A DNA stretch of 19,344 nt, from positions 1-19,344 of the forward strand of contig DJIF01000137.1 in assembly GCA_002433485.1 (NCBI GenBank), in the 5' to 3' direction. A model generated the notes under the pieces. It saw only the letters and a program-made list of their open reading frames with translations. It was not told the origin of the DNA and searched no databases. Shown piece after piece: positions 7,496-15,720 of the stretch. The translations under genes were made by a program, and so were the position numbers. Source of the stretch: Deltaproteobacteria bacterium UBA6601. GTDB taxonomy: Bacteria > Myxococcota_A > UBA796 > UBA9615. Positions within the stretch are counted from its first letter, which is position 1, and every line of letters starts with the position of its first letter.

Positions 7496-9031
7496 CTATC
7501 GGGACCCGACCAGGCGCTGCTTCAGCCAGGCCAGTTCCTCAGGACGCCAGAATCCGACCCAGTGCAGCAGCAATGGAACCATCGCCAACAGCATGATCTT
7601 GACGGACAGTTCCCACCACAGGGGCAATAAGCCCTCCAATAAGACCGCCAAGCCAACAACGCTCAACAAGACGAACATCAACCAGCCCACCCGACCCGTC
7701 TCGAAAGGCAGCCGCGTGTATCGTCGACAGGCCCATCGCACCCCCAGAGCCAAGGCCACATAGCCGACAAAGGTCGCCCAGGCTGCGCCTACCAGCCCGA
7801 ACTCTGGGATCCAAAGCAAGTTAAGCACCACGTTCAGAAGACCACTCAGGATGGTGATCACAGGAATCAAGGTGTTCTTCTTAAAATAAAAGAGCCCGGC
7901 GACATAAATGTAATAGACACCCTGAAACAGACCGGCCAGAGCAAGCACCGGGGCAAACTCTGCTGCCGCGGCGTAACGCTCATTGAAGACCACCAGGATG
8001 AGGGTCGGCGACAGCACTGCTAGAGCCACACTGGTGCAGCTGATAGCGAGCAGAAAGTAGGTTACCGAGCGGGCCACAAAAGGGCGCTGGCTGTGATCTT
8101 GGTAGGCCCTGGTGAACTGCGGAACGAAAGCGCGGTTCATAGAGACCGCGATCATGTTCACCATGTTGATGAAGACATAAGCCGCACCATAGAGCCCGAC
8201 CGCTCGGAGACCGGCGCTTAGACCATCGTCCCCCAGTTGACCATCACCGCCATAGTGATGGTCAATGATGAACCGATCGGACATACCGAGCACCCAGTGA
8301 GCAAGCAGGTGCGGCACCAGAGGCAAGCTGAAGGCGAGCGCAGCCTTGAGATCTGACCCATTCCAAGCCAGGCCCACACGGCGAACCGAATAGACGGTGA
8401 AGGGAATGGCCAGCACCAGCAGGCTGGCGGTACGACCCCAGAACAAACCCATCACTCCCAAGCCGGCAAAGATGACCAGCCCCAACGAGCCGGCAAGGTT
8501 GGTGACAGACCCCAACAAGTTGATCCCGACAAACAAGCGAGAACGCTCAGCTGCAGCCCACAGCGCCCTGGGGATGAGACCGGCAATGCTGATAAAGGTC
8601 ATCCAGACGATAAAGGCCCCGTAAGGCCAGAACGCCAGATCGGTAAACGCGAACTCGAACAGAGCCGGGCCAAACCAGGTCATGAGTAAACAAAGGCTCA
8701 AGGACCACAACAGCAGGAAGCTGAGCGCCGTTCCCTGAAACCTGCGCTGAGCCGGCTCGTCAAACTCATGATCGTAATAAAACCGAGTCACTGCACCGTG
8801 CAGCCCCAGTCCGCAGACCGTTGAGAAGCCAGCAAACAACATCAGCGCCAGAGTCCAGACTCCGAGCTCAGCAGGGGCCAGGTAGTAGGTCAGCAGAGGA
8901 GTGAAAATGGCGGTCAGGAACCGCAGCCCGAGTTCTCCCAGAGCATAGATGGAGGTGTTCGCCAACAACCTCTTGAAGCGCGCACCCTCGCTCTCCACAG
9001 AAGAGCTATCTAACGGCTTCTCTTCACTCAT
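7496..9031 (-). CDS. Wzx-like polysaccharide flippase (MOP superfamily)
   Basis: This 511-residue protein is almost entirely hydrophobic, with about 12-14 membrane segments and few charged loops, as in O-antigen and capsule flippases of the PST/Wzx group. It opens with a Ser/Glu-rich cytoplasmic tail, then FKRLLANTSIYALGELGLRF, the typical start of the first helix of this family, and later has PLVPHLLAHWVLGMSDRFII, matching the conserved P-x-x-x-x-x-x-x-W-x-x-x-x-x-D-R-x-x-I block. Such proteins move lipid-linked oligosaccharides across the inner membrane. It lies between pseC and pseB, so it probably exports a unit containing pseudaminic acid. Its place inside the operon favours surface polysaccharide or lipid-linked glycan over direct cytoplasmic flagellin glycosylation. 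The substrate is inferred only from context. Confidence 0.88.
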   Translation of the reverse strand: MSEEKPLDSSSVESEGARFKRLLANTSIYALGELGLRFLTAIFTPLLTYYLAPAELGVWTLALMLFAGFSTVCGLGLHGAVTRFYYDHEFDEPAQRRFQGTALSFLLLWSLSLCLLMTWFGPALFEFAFTDLAFWPYGAFIVWMTFISIAGLIPRALWAAAERSRLFVGINLLGSVTNLAGSLGLVIFAGLGVMGLFWGRTASLLVLAIPFTVYSVRRVGLAWNGSDLKAALAFSLPLVPHLLAHWVLGMSDRFIIDHHYGGDGQLGDDGLSAGLRAVGLYGAAYVFINMVNMIAVSMNRAFVPQFTRAYQDHSQRPFVARSVTYFLLAISCTSVALAVLSPTLILVVFNERYAAAAEFAPVLALAGLFQGVYYIYVAGLFYFKKNTLIPVITILSGLLNVVLNLLWIPEFGLVGAAWATFVGYVALALGVRWACRRYTRLPFETGRVGWLMFVLLSVVGLAVLLEGLLPLWWELSVKIMLLAMVPLLLHWVGFWRPEELAWLKQRLVGSR

Positions 9032-9105
9032 GGAGCTCAGTGACCCCCACTCAATTGATTGCCAGGGCCAGACCGCTACAGCCCAATGTCCGGCGGCGCT
9101 GAGGT

Positions 9106-10266
9106 TCAGTCACCAAGGACCCTGCTGAGAGCATCTACAACCCGGTCAACATCATCATCATCCATACGCGGAAACAGCGGCAGAGAAAGGGTACGCCGAT
9201 AGTAATCAGCTGCGCCTGGATAGTCCTGCTGCTTGCCACCGAGGGCCTGATAGTAGGGCTGGTGGGGCACTGGAATGTAGTGAACTTGAGTACCTATACC
9301 CGCAGCACGCAGCTGCCCCATAACATCGGCCCGGCTGCGCCCAAGGGCGTCAAAATCCACCAGGACTGAGTAGAGGTGATATGCACTCTGACTGCGGTGG
9401 CCACCGGGCGCAACAGGATGCACCTGCGGACAGTCAGCGAACAGCTGATCGTAGCGTGCGGCGAGCTGTCGACGGCGCAATAGGAAGTGATCTAGACGCT
9501 TGAGCTGACTCAGACCCAGCGCACACTGAATGTCGGTAATGCGATAGTTGTAGCCGAGTTCTTGCTGCTCGTAGTACCAGGGACCCGGGCTCTCCCGCTG
9601 CAGAGCCTCTGGGCTGCGCACCATGCCGTGGTTGCGGAAGCGACGGAGCCGCTCTTCGAGCTTAGGGTCATTAGTGACCACCATGCCCCCCTCGCCGGTT
9701 GTCATGTGCTTCACCGGATGGAAGCTGAAGATGGCCATTTCGGAGCACTGACCATTGCCGATTGGCTGACCCTGATATGTGGCGCCGAGCGCGTGAGCCG
9801 CGTCTTCGACCAGCGCGATCCCGCGGGCCTCAGTCAAGGCCCGAATCGGAGCCAGATCAACCGGACGTCCGGTGAGGTGAACTGGCAGCACAGCTCGGGT
9901 ACGAGGGCTGATAGCAGCTGTGACGGTTTCGGCAGTGACCAGGCCCGAATCGGGGCAGACGTCAGCAAAGACCGGTGTCGCTCCTACGTAACGAACACAA
10001 TTGGCGGTGGCGAGAAAGGTCAGCGCTGGGACCACCACCTCATCGCCCGGACCCAAGCCCAGCGCATGACAGGTGGCGTGCAGAGCTGCAGTCCCGTTGC
10101 ACACGGCGACCCCAGCCGCAGCGCCCACATAGTCGGCAACGGCCGCCTCGAACTCGGCAACCTTTGGACCGGTGGTCAAGTAGGGAGACCGGAGGGTTGC
10201 GACGACTGCAGCGATGTCGTCTTCATCGATGCTCTGAGCGCCATAGGGTAAAAACGGCTGGTTCAC
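9106..10266 (-). CDS. pseC: UDP-4-amino-4,6-dideoxy-N-acetyl-beta-L-altrosamine transaminase, PseC
   Basis: PseC is a PLP-dependent aminotransferase that adds an amino group at C4 of the PseB product. The 386-residue protein fits the DegT/DnrJ/EryC1 family. It has LRSPYLTTGPKVAEFE (25-40), CNGTAALHA (cofactor phosphate site, 56-64), VEDAAHALGA (D155 stacking and pairing with the PLP ring), and SFHPVKHMTTGEGG with Schiff-base K186. The opening L-P-Y-G-x-Q-x-I-x-x-x-D is characteristic of PseC. The start is GTG at 10266, preceded by GAGGGAGA at good spacing. It is separated from the cytidylyltransferase gene by 80 bp containing a hairpin. Related aminotransferases of other sugar pathways are excluded mainly by the neighbouring pseB, pseH, pseG and pseI. 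Confidence 0.92.
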   Translation of the reverse strand: MNQPFLPYGAQSIDEDDIAAVVATLRSPYLTTGPKVAEFEAAVADYVGAAAGVAVCNGTAALHATCHALGLGPGDEVVVPALTFLATANCVRYVGATPVFADVCPDSGLVTAETVTAAISPRTRAVLPVHLTGRPVDLAPIRALTEARGIALVEDAAHALGATYQGQPIGNGQCSEMAIFSFHPVKHMTTGEGGMVVTNDPKLEERLRRFRNHGMVRSPEALQRESPGPWYYEQQELGYNYRITDIQCALGLSQLKRLDHFLLRRRQLAARYDQLFADCPQVHPVAPGGHRSQSAYHLYSVLVDFDALGRSRADVMGQLRAAGIGTQVHYIPVPHQPYYQALGGKQQDYPGAADYYRRTLSLPLFPRMDDDDVDRVVDALSRVLGD

Positions 10267-10312
10267 AAACAGTCTCCCTCACGGTGGGTAGCGTTAACTC
10301 GCTCGACCCAAT

Positions 10313-10332
10313 CTGCCAGGCCCAGCTGGCAG
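10313..10332 (-). other. Intergenic hairpin between the cytidylyltransferase and pseC genes
   Basis: CTGCCAG and CTGGCAG form a perfect 7-bp stem around a 6-nt loop, in the 80-bp gap 15 bp downstream of the pseF-type stop. There is no T-tract, so it may limit read-through or mark an RNA-processing boundary rather than end transcription. Confidence 0.5.
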
Positions 10333-10346
10333 CAAGCTCGCCGCTG

Positions 10347-11060
10347 CTAACGAGCGACTTTCTGAAAACAATGAGCGTTCTTGCTCCGCAGTTCCTGATC
10401 CGAATTCAAGCGAAGTATGGCCTCCTCCGCCGTGATATCAGCAGCACCGGCGAACAGTTCCTGCAGCACCATGTAGTCCTCCTGGTAGTCGAGGGTCAAA
10501 CGCAACTCTGGGTATCGTAACTGGATTGGAGGATCCAGGAAGCGGCAGCGATATAGCTCGGGATTTTCGTACAGGTGCAGCGTGACATGTTCCCGCTCAG
10601 GCGGATCAAGCTGGGCCGCGTCGATCCGCAAGAATGCCTCTGTTTTGATGAACTCAGCGGTAAGGCCTCGGGGAAGGGCTTCATGGCGCACACAAAGGTA
10701 ATGATCTGAAGCCTCGATGTTGCCCATAAGAAAACGCGCAAGCTCGGGAGATAACAGCGGACAGTCCCCGGTGACCCGAGCAAACCAATCACAGCGCCGA
10801 ACTCGAGGGTCCGACAGCGCCAAACGGTAGCGCTCAAAAACATCATCCAAAGGTCCGCGGACACAGACCACACCGCGCTGCTCGCAATGCTCTTCGATGG
10901 CCTGGTCGTCTGGATCGGTAGATGTGCAGACCACAACCTGCTCCGCAAACAGGCGGGCCCGCTTCACAACCTGATCAAGTACAAGGCCGTCCCCCAAAGG
11001 CAGGAGCACCTTGCCCGGGAGTCGAGAAGAAGACATCCGCGCTTGGATAATGGCAATCAT
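10347..11060 (-). CDS. pseF: SpsF-family cytidylyltransferase, probable CMP-pseudaminic acid synthetase
   Basis: This 237-residue protein starts IIQARMSSSRLPGKVLLPL (residues 4-22), the nucleotide-binding signature of the SpsF branch of the CMP-sugar transferase family. It continues with D-Q-V-V-K-R-A, VVCTSTDPDDQAI, and RVTGDCPLL (95-103), where the Asp is expected to bind metal. Classical Campylobacter or Helicobacter PseF instead starts with A-I-I-P-A-R-G-G-S-K-R. The SpsF branch occurs with PseG, PseI and PseC relatives in the Bacillus sps cluster, so this copy is the best candidate for the CTP-dependent activation of pseudaminic acid, the last cytosolic step. No other cytidylyltransferase is visible in the window. 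The pseF symbol rests on context; spsF would describe the sequence family better. Confidence 0.8.
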   Translation of the reverse strand: MIAIIQARMSSSRLPGKVLLPLGDGLVLDQVVKRARLFAEQVVVCTSTDPDDQAIEEHCEQRGVVCVRGPLDDVFERYRLALSDPRVRRCDWFARVTGDCPLLSPELARFLMGNIEASDHYLCVRHEALPRGLTAEFIKTEAFLRIDAAQLDPPEREHVTLHLYENPELYRCRFLDPPIQLRYPELRLTLDYQEDYMVLQELFAGAADITAEEAILRLNSDQELRSKNAHCFQKVAR

Positions 11061-11108
11061 CAGCAGCCCATACCTATGCGTCGAAGAGAGTCCCTGAACC
11101 CGGTCTCA

Positions 11109-11576
11109 TCAGGACGCCACGAATTGAAGCAGCTCAACGCCCTGGACCCGAGTCTGCTCCGAGCGCAGGTAGCCGGCCGCCAGAAAAGCCCGCACACTGC
11201 CAATGTTATCCGGTCGAACCAGAGCGATCACCCGCTTGACCGCGCCGCTATCAAGGCTCGCGCGGGTGCCCGAAGCAATGATCTGGCGGCCCAATCCCCT
11301 ACCCCGATATGCAGGGGCAAGCGCAACACTGATAGTGGACTCCTCACCAGCGCGGTCAAAGCGAAGCACGCCCACTCGCTCGCCCTCCAGCTCCGCCACG
11401 TACAAGACGGTCTCCTGATCAAGAAGTCGTTGCGCATACCAACGCTGGTGGGACTCCCAGGGGATGGGTTCTGGTGAGATCGACTGGGCCCGCGTGGACG
11501 GCTCATTGTTCACCTGCCAATAGAAGCGACAGTCCTCCGCCTCTGCAGCGCGAATGCTGACCACAGGATCAGTCAT
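11109..11576 (-). CDS. pseH: GNAT N-acetyltransferase, PseH-like
   Basis: PseH transfers an acetyl group from acetyl-CoA to the C4 amine made by PseC, giving UDP-2,4-diacetamido-2,4,6-trideoxy-beta-L-altropyranose. The 155-residue protein is one GNAT domain: IRAAEAEDCRFYWQVNNEPSTR at the start (substrate-side NN-E-xx-R motif of this group), then ISVALAPAYRGRGLGRQII (82-100) with the acetyl-CoA pyrophosphate loop RGRGLG, and PDNIGSVRAFLAAGYL, the usual fourth-strand block. The frame is open 32 codons further upstream, but those overlap pseI and show no family features. The chosen ATG gives an 8-bp overlap with the pseI stop, which suggests coupling. There is only a weak ribosome site (GGCGG). 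Confidence 0.85.
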   Translation of the reverse strand: MTDPVVSIRAAEAEDCRFYWQVNNEPSTRAQSISPEPIPWESHQRWYAQRLLDQETVLYVAELEGERVGVLRFDRAGEESTISVALAPAYRGRGLGRQIIASGTRASLDSGAVKRVIALVRPDNIGSVRAFLAAGYLRSEQTRVQGVELLQFVAS

Positions 11577-12630
11577 CGGAACCGCCAACCATTGACCAGT
11601 CCAGCGGAGTCGCGGCAGCAAGGTCACGGGCTGCCGGTCGACCAAGCACCCGCTCCAGAGCGTCGGGCTCAAGGCCGTGTCCAGGGCGAATCACCCGGAT
11701 AGTCTCGGCCGTAAACGGCTCACCTCGCCTCATGTCCCGGGCAACGAAGAGCGAACGGCGAAAGGTAATGTTGGCGGACTCTGCCAGACCAGCCCCATAG
11801 CGGACCCCACCGATTGCCGCGTCTGCCTCCCGCACGGCAGAGACCAAGGCGCTGAACTCGGCGGGCTCCATGCTGAAAGCGGCATCTGGCCCTCCATCCG
11901 CTCGGCTGCGAATAAAGTGCTTCTCAATGATATGACCGCCCAACGCAACGCTAGCCACAGCGACGGTATGCCCCATGCTGTGGTCAGACAGGCCAGCGAC
12001 GACATCAAAGCGCTGGGCAATGTCCGGAATCGTCGCCAGGTCAAAGTCGGCTGGATCGGCCGGGTACGATGAGACACAACGAAGGACTGCCAGGTCAGGA
12101 CAGCCGTGATCGCGGAGTGTCGCGACACAGGCCCCAATCTCGTCGAGGCTCGCCATGCCTGTGGACATGATCACCGGACGTCCGGTCGACGCGATCTTTC
12201 GCACCAACGGCAGATCAGTCACCTCAAAAGAAGCGAGCTTGTAGACCGGCGGCTCAAACTGCTCCAGAAAGTCCACTGCAGTGGCATCAAAGGGCGAACT
12301 GAAGCAAATCAGCCCCAGTCTTTCAGCCTCTGCAAACAACGCTTCGTGCCAGGCCCATGGAGTGTGCGCTTCTTCATAGAGTTGATACAGCGTATAGCCG
12401 TCCCATAACCCGCCACTGACCCGAAACGGCGGCGCGTCAGAATCAAGAGTCATGGTGTCGGCGGTATAGGTCTGCAGCTTGATCGCGTCTGCACCCGACG
12501 CAGCCGCAAGCCTGACGATCTCAAAAGCCCGCTCCAGACTCCCCCCATGGTTCGCACTCATCTCAGCTATGACAAAGGTGGGCTGCCCGTCACCGACCAG
12601 TCGATCTCCAATCCGAACCGTACGTGTCAT
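11569..12630 (-). CDS. pseI: Pseudaminic acid synthase, PseI
   Basis: PseI condenses the 2,4-diacetamido-trideoxy-altropyranose released by PseG with phosphoenolpyruvate to make pseudaminic acid. The 353-residue protein has the NeuB-type TIM barrel from TFVIAEMSANHGGS (18-31), ADAIKLQTYTADTM, KLASFEVTDLPL, VIMSTGMAS and GLSDHSMG. These carry the conserved Glu, His, Lys and metal-site residues of the family. A C-terminal SAF (antifreeze-like) domain contains RRSLFVARDMRRGEPFTAE. DSDAPPF and the GLWDGYTLYQLYEEAHTPW block are typical of PseI rather than NeuB. The ATG at 12630 has GGAG in front and overlaps the pseG stop as ATGA. The frame remains open 34 codons upstream inside pseG, but without family similarity. 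Confidence 0.93.
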   Translation of the reverse strand: MTRTVRIGDRLVGDGQPTFVIAEMSANHGGSLERAFEIVRLAAASGADAIKLQTYTADTMTLDSDAPPFRVSGGLWDGYTLYQLYEEAHTPWAWHEALFAEAERLGLICFSSPFDATAVDFLEQFEPPVYKLASFEVTDLPLVRKIASTGRPVIMSTGMASLDEIGACVATLRDHGCPDLAVLRCVSSYPADPADFDLATIPDIAQRFDVVAGLSDHSMGHTVAVASVALGGHIIEKHFIRSRADGGPDAAFSMEPAEFSALVSAVREADAAIGGVRYGAGLAESANITFRRSLFVARDMRRGEPFTAETIRVIRPGHGLEPDALERVLGRPAARDLAAATPLDWSMVGGSDD

Positions 12631-13625
12631 CTCTCGCTCCCGTCGACGCGCAACAGGGTTGCCCCTCCAGACGCAGGATTCAGCTCGTCTTCCAGTTCCA
12701 CCTTGGCGCCCATGGCGCGAGCAACTCGCCACGCACCCAGGCCATCCAGTCTAGCTCCGGGATCTGCCGTTCTGGCAAGCCCATCGCGCATCGCCGCAGC
12801 AGCTTCGGCTGCTGCTGTGAAGACCGGCACTCCAGCTTCACGGAGGGTCCTGACCACACCTTCCTGATTGTCTGCGGTCTGAAGGGCCACGATGGGAGTA
12901 CCCATCGCCAGAGCTTCCCAGCTGAGCGTGCTTGAACTCACCAGGGCCGCCTCGACAGCACCTATAGCGACAGCCAACGACTCGGGCGCCAGCCAAGGGA
13001 CTCGCCGGGTCTGGACCGACAACAAACCATCAAGACCCTGGCGCTCTGCTATGGCATCAGAGGCAAGCACCAACAGCGACCTGTCACTTTGAATACCGGC
13101 CAGACACGCCGCCGTATCGTCGTTGGGGTCAGCCCCCCCCAAAGCCAACAGCCAACCCTCTCGGCGAGCAGCTTGCGGGGTCCGGGTAAAACAGGCTCTG
13201 ATCGGCTGAAAAGCCGGGCCGGCAAGAGTGTTGGCAGCTGCCGCCTGAGTCGGCGCCAGCCTCAGGTCCGCTCCCTGACGAACCTGATGGTCATCGAAAA
13301 CCATAACCCGAGCGCGACTGTGTTCTCGCAGGGCCTCGAGATAGGCCGAGTCAGCACCGTAGTGATCAACAAAGATCCAATCCGCATCCTGGGCAAACAC
13401 GCTCACCGCCTCTGCCTCGACAATAGGCAGCGAGCCAAGCGTCGGGTCACCAGGCAAGGCCAACCTCGGCGAAGACCCCACGAAGCGCTCAATCGCTGCC
13501 TCAGCGCGGCAGGCCCACTCCACCACACTGCCAGCCGTCACCAGCACCTCCGCCAGCGCTGAGCAGCGACTCAAGTGCCCCCAGCCGACCAGGCCGCCAC
13601 CATCCGCCCGGATAACGACCTTCAC
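12627..13625 (-). CDS. pseG: UDP-2,4-diacetamido-2,4,6-trideoxy-beta-L-altropyranose hydrolase, PseG
   Basis: PseG removes UDP from the PseH product to give the free sugar used by PseI. The 332-residue protein has a GT-B-like fold. Its N-terminus, IRADGGGLVGWGHLSRCSALA (5-25), contains the G-H-x-x-R motif with catalytic H17. Later blocks are the D-x-Y-G-A-D segment, GGADPNDD near residue 165 and SSSTLSWEALAMGTPIVALQTADNQ (SxxW/E, then G-x-P nucleotide site). The GTG at 13625 is the only start before an in-frame stop 24 bp upstream and has no strong ribosome site. It overlaps the stop of a 31-codon ORF as GTGA, so translation probably depends on that ORF. It is the first long gene of the operon. 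Confidence 0.9.
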   Translation of the reverse strand: MKVVIRADGGGLVGWGHLSRCSALAEVLVTAGSVVEWACRAEAAIERFVGSSPRLALPGDPTLGSLPIVEAEAVSVFAQDADWIFVDHYGADSAYLEALREHSRARVMVFDDHQVRQGADLRLAPTQAAAANTLAGPAFQPIRACFTRTPQAARREGWLLALGGADPNDDTAACLAGIQSDRSLLVLASDAIAERQGLDGLLSVQTRRVPWLAPESLAVAIGAVEAALVSSSTLSWEALAMGTPIVALQTADNQEGVVRTLREAGVPVFTAAAEAAAAMRDGLARTADPGARLDGLGAWRVARAMGAKVELEDELNPASGGATLLRVDGSER

Positions 13626-13717
13626 AGCGTGAAGACTCGGCTCAGCTCAACCATCGGACAGCGAGCACCCTGGCTGCCAATCAGACCGATGATGATCACA
13701 AGCTCATCAGAGTTCAT
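13622..13717 (-). CDS. Small ORF (31 aa) coupled to pseG
   Basis: A 31-codon frame runs from ATG at 13717 to TGA at 13622-13624, overlapping the pseG GTG as GTGA. It has a reasonable ribosome site, GAGG, 7 nt before its ATG, whereas pseG has none. The product opens MNSDELVIIIGLIGSQGARC and ends in VELSRVFTL, hydrophobic near the start but too short for a domain call. It may be a leader peptide used to bring ribosomes to pseG, or a small membrane-active protein. It is not rich in any amino acid linked to attenuation. Only the overlap and the ribosome site support it. Confidence 0.45.
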   Translation of the reverse strand: MNSDELVIIIGLIGSQGARCPMVELSRVFTL

Positions 13718-13754
13718 AGCTCAGCCTCACTCAAAGCTGCCTCTTTCCGCTCAT

Positions 13755-13771
13755 GGCGTCATCAAGACGCC
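13755..13771 (-). promoter_or_regulatory. Hairpin in the pse operon leader
   Basis: A perfect 6-bp stem, GGCGTC / GACGCC, encloses a 5-nt loop and lies about 38 bp upstream of the small ORF that precedes pseG. It would form in the 5' untranslated RNA if transcription starts at the candidate promoter just upstream. The role is unknown. Confidence 0.4.
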
Positions 13772-13789
13772 TACAGCGCAGTCCATGCG

Positions 13790-13819
13790 CCTATATCATG
13801 AGACCATGGCAGCGACCAA
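13790..13819 (-). promoter_or_regulatory. Candidate promoter for the pseudaminic acid operon
   Basis: On the minus strand TTGGTC (13819-13814) and TATAGG (13795-13790) are spaced by 18 nt. Both are partial sigma70 matches. The position, in the 253-bp gap between the upstream lipoprotein gene and pseG, is right for the operon promoter, but the match is weak. Confidence 0.3.
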
Positions 13820-13878
13820 TCTCTGCCCACATCCATTACCCCACCGAACTACGGGTCGTAGGCCTTTGCAGTTCGGCT

Positions 13879-15621
13879 TTAGCGCGCGTCGGGATGAACA
13901 ACCCGCAACAAGCGCCTGGTGGCAATGCTGGTTGCGCTCATCTGTTGCCCGTCCGGCCAGGTAATCACCAGTTGGTCGAGCAGGTCTCGATCGCCCAGAC
14001 CCAGATGAAAACGGGATGGAGCCTGAGCGGGTCCAAGCACCGCGTGAAGCTCCTCAGTGTGTCGCCAGTCACCTGCACGAGCATCGAGACGAGCACCGAT
14101 CCCCTGGGAGTTGCCCGCCGGACCGACCAGCTCAACCTCCAGCCAGGCCTGTGCTCCACAGGGATTGTCGTAGAGCTTCGGAGTTCCGCTCCAGGGAGAG
14201 ACGATGAGTTCCGGGTAGCCGTCACCAGAGAGGTCAGCGGCTACCAAGCCATAGTCCGGGTTCGGATCGCCAAAGCTCAACTGCTCAGTACGCTCAACAA
14301 AGCGGCCCGGCGCCAGGCCCTGCCAGATCGCATTGGGCTGTTCATGAACCTGTACCGAAGTAGCGACCGAGCCAAAGCCCGGCGTGGGGCCGGCGACAGT
14401 GGCGAAATCACGCAGACCGTCGTTGTCGAGGTCGGTCAGCGTGATCGACCACGGGACCCAGTCCGCGCCGTCATCATCCGGCAGCGGAAAGCCAGGTAAG
14501 GATGGACTGAGACCGGTGGTCAGCGAGATGTCGATGTAGCCCCCCTGACCGTCGCTCTCAAAGCAGGCAAGCGTCCTGGCAAAGTCCGACATGCAGTAGT
14601 CAAGGAAGCCGTCACCGCCAAAGTCATCGGTTACCAAACCCATGCCCGATACGTTACCGGGCATGTTGGGCCCGACCGCTGGCAGGCCAAAGATGGGCCG
14701 TCCCAGCTGATCGTTGCCCTGATTGCTCAAGAACACCCCCTCAGGCCACCAGGGCAAATTAGACCGGTCCGATGTGATCAGCAGATCGGAGCGGCTGTCG
14801 CCGTCCCGATCAGTAAAGACCGAAAGGTAGGCCAGGGATGCTGTCGAAGCAGGCGCGGGAACCTCATAGGGGACGAAGCCATCGGCATCCTGCAGAAGCA
14901 TCAGATCGTCCGCGCCATAAACCCACGGCCCATCCTGATCGAGTTCCCACCAGTCGGCATCTGGCACCCCTAACAGACCCGGCAGAAAGACATCCAGATC
15001 GCCGTCACCGTCAGCGTCTCCCCAGGCCATGGAGTTAAAGCACGACCAGGGGTACTCAGGACGATCAAAGACCGGCTCGGGGGCGGAAAAACTCAGCGAG
15101 CCGAGATTCTGGGACCGATAGAGAAAGTTTGGCCCTGCCATGTAGAGTTCAGGGAGCCCATCGCCGCTGGTGTCCACCGCGGCCAGACTCATCACAATTC
15201 GTTCACCGGGGACATCGAGCGGCGGGCCGGGCTTGGTCGCTTCAAACTGACCGTCACCGTGGTTCCGAAACAACAGCGGAAAGACAGTCGGCTGAGGAAA
15301 AGCGAGGTCAACATCACCATCGCCGTCGAGATCTTCGGCGACCAGGCCGGGCGGGAAAGGCGAACATTGATGGGGCAATGGCTGAGGCAGGTCGAGGCTG
15401 ACTCCACGACCGACATGGTTTTCAGTGAGTCGAGCAAAACCTGTAGTGGGAAGTTCGCAAGAACGCTCCTGACCCAGTTCAAAGCCGGCAGGAAGCTCCG
15501 TGACGACCGGTGGCAGGTCCACTGGAGCAGAGCAAGCCAAGCCTAGCCACATCAAGCTGATGGTGGCGGCACCCAGCCAAAGACCAGAGAATTGGTCAAC
15601 ACGGAGCCAAGCCATCAACAT
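13879..15621 (-). CDS. FG-GAP/VCBS repeat lipoprotein with C-terminal ASPIC/UnbV domain
   Basis: This protein of about 580 residues has an N-terminal hydrophobic stretch ending in LGLAC, read as a lipobox. At least seven Asp-rich repeat loops follow: DLDGDGDVDLAF, DTSGDGLPELYM, DADGDGDLDVFL, DRDGDSRSDLLI, DFGGDGFLDYCM, DLDNDGLRDF and DLSGDGYPELIV. These are calcium-binding blades of an integrin-alpha-like (FG-GAP/VCBS) propeller. The C-terminus has GIGARLDARAGDW, then HLGLGDRDLLDQLVITWPDG, the ASPIC/UnbV signature. Such proteins are secreted or surface-exposed; their substrates are mostly unknown, so adhesion or binding is inference. ATG 15621 is chosen because it gives a signal peptide; in-frame starts at 15681 and 15615 are alternatives. 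It shares strand with the membrane gene behind it. Confidence 0.85.
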   Translation of the reverse strand: MLMAWLRVDQFSGLWLGAATISLMWLGLACSAPVDLPPVVTELPAGFELGQERSCELPTTGFARLTENHVGRGVSLDLPQPLPHQCSPFPPGLVAEDLDGDGDVDLAFPQPTVFPLLFRNHGDGQFEATKPGPPLDVPGERIVMSLAAVDTSGDGLPELYMAGPNFLYRSQNLGSLSFSAPEPVFDRPEYPWSCFNSMAWGDADGDGDLDVFLPGLLGVPDADWWELDQDGPWVYGADDLMLLQDADGFVPYEVPAPASTASLAYLSVFTDRDGDSRSDLLITSDRSNLPWWPEGVFLSNQGNDQLGRPIFGLPAVGPNMPGNVSGMGLVTDDFGGDGFLDYCMSDFARTLACFESDGQGGYIDISLTTGLSPSLPGFPLPDDDGADWVPWSITLTDLDNDGLRDFATVAGPTPGFGSVATSVQVHEQPNAIWQGLAPGRFVERTEQLSFGDPNPDYGLVAADLSGDGYPELIVSPWSGTPKLYDNPCGAQAWLEVELVGPAGNSQGIGARLDARAGDWRHTEELHAVLGPAQAPSRFHLGLGDRDLLDQLVITWPDGQQMSATSIATRRLLRVVHPDAR

Positions 15622-15720
15622 AGCCCGATCTTGCCACAGCGAAGCCCGCAAGCGGACAGGGACTCCACTGGCAGAACTCAACCGCCGAGCACAGCCTGGC
15701 GCTCATGGCGCCGGCGCAGA

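Noticed and set aside
9562..10520. Long plus-strand frames over pseC
   Set aside because: Antisense to a well-supported PseC with its PLP lysine; products have no domain or signal.
5420..13625. Sialic or legionaminic acid cluster
   Set aside because: An inverting PseB-type dehydratase, a PseC-type aminotransferase and PseG/PseH point to pseudaminic acid; no NeuC epimerase or LegB-type retaining dehydratase is seen.
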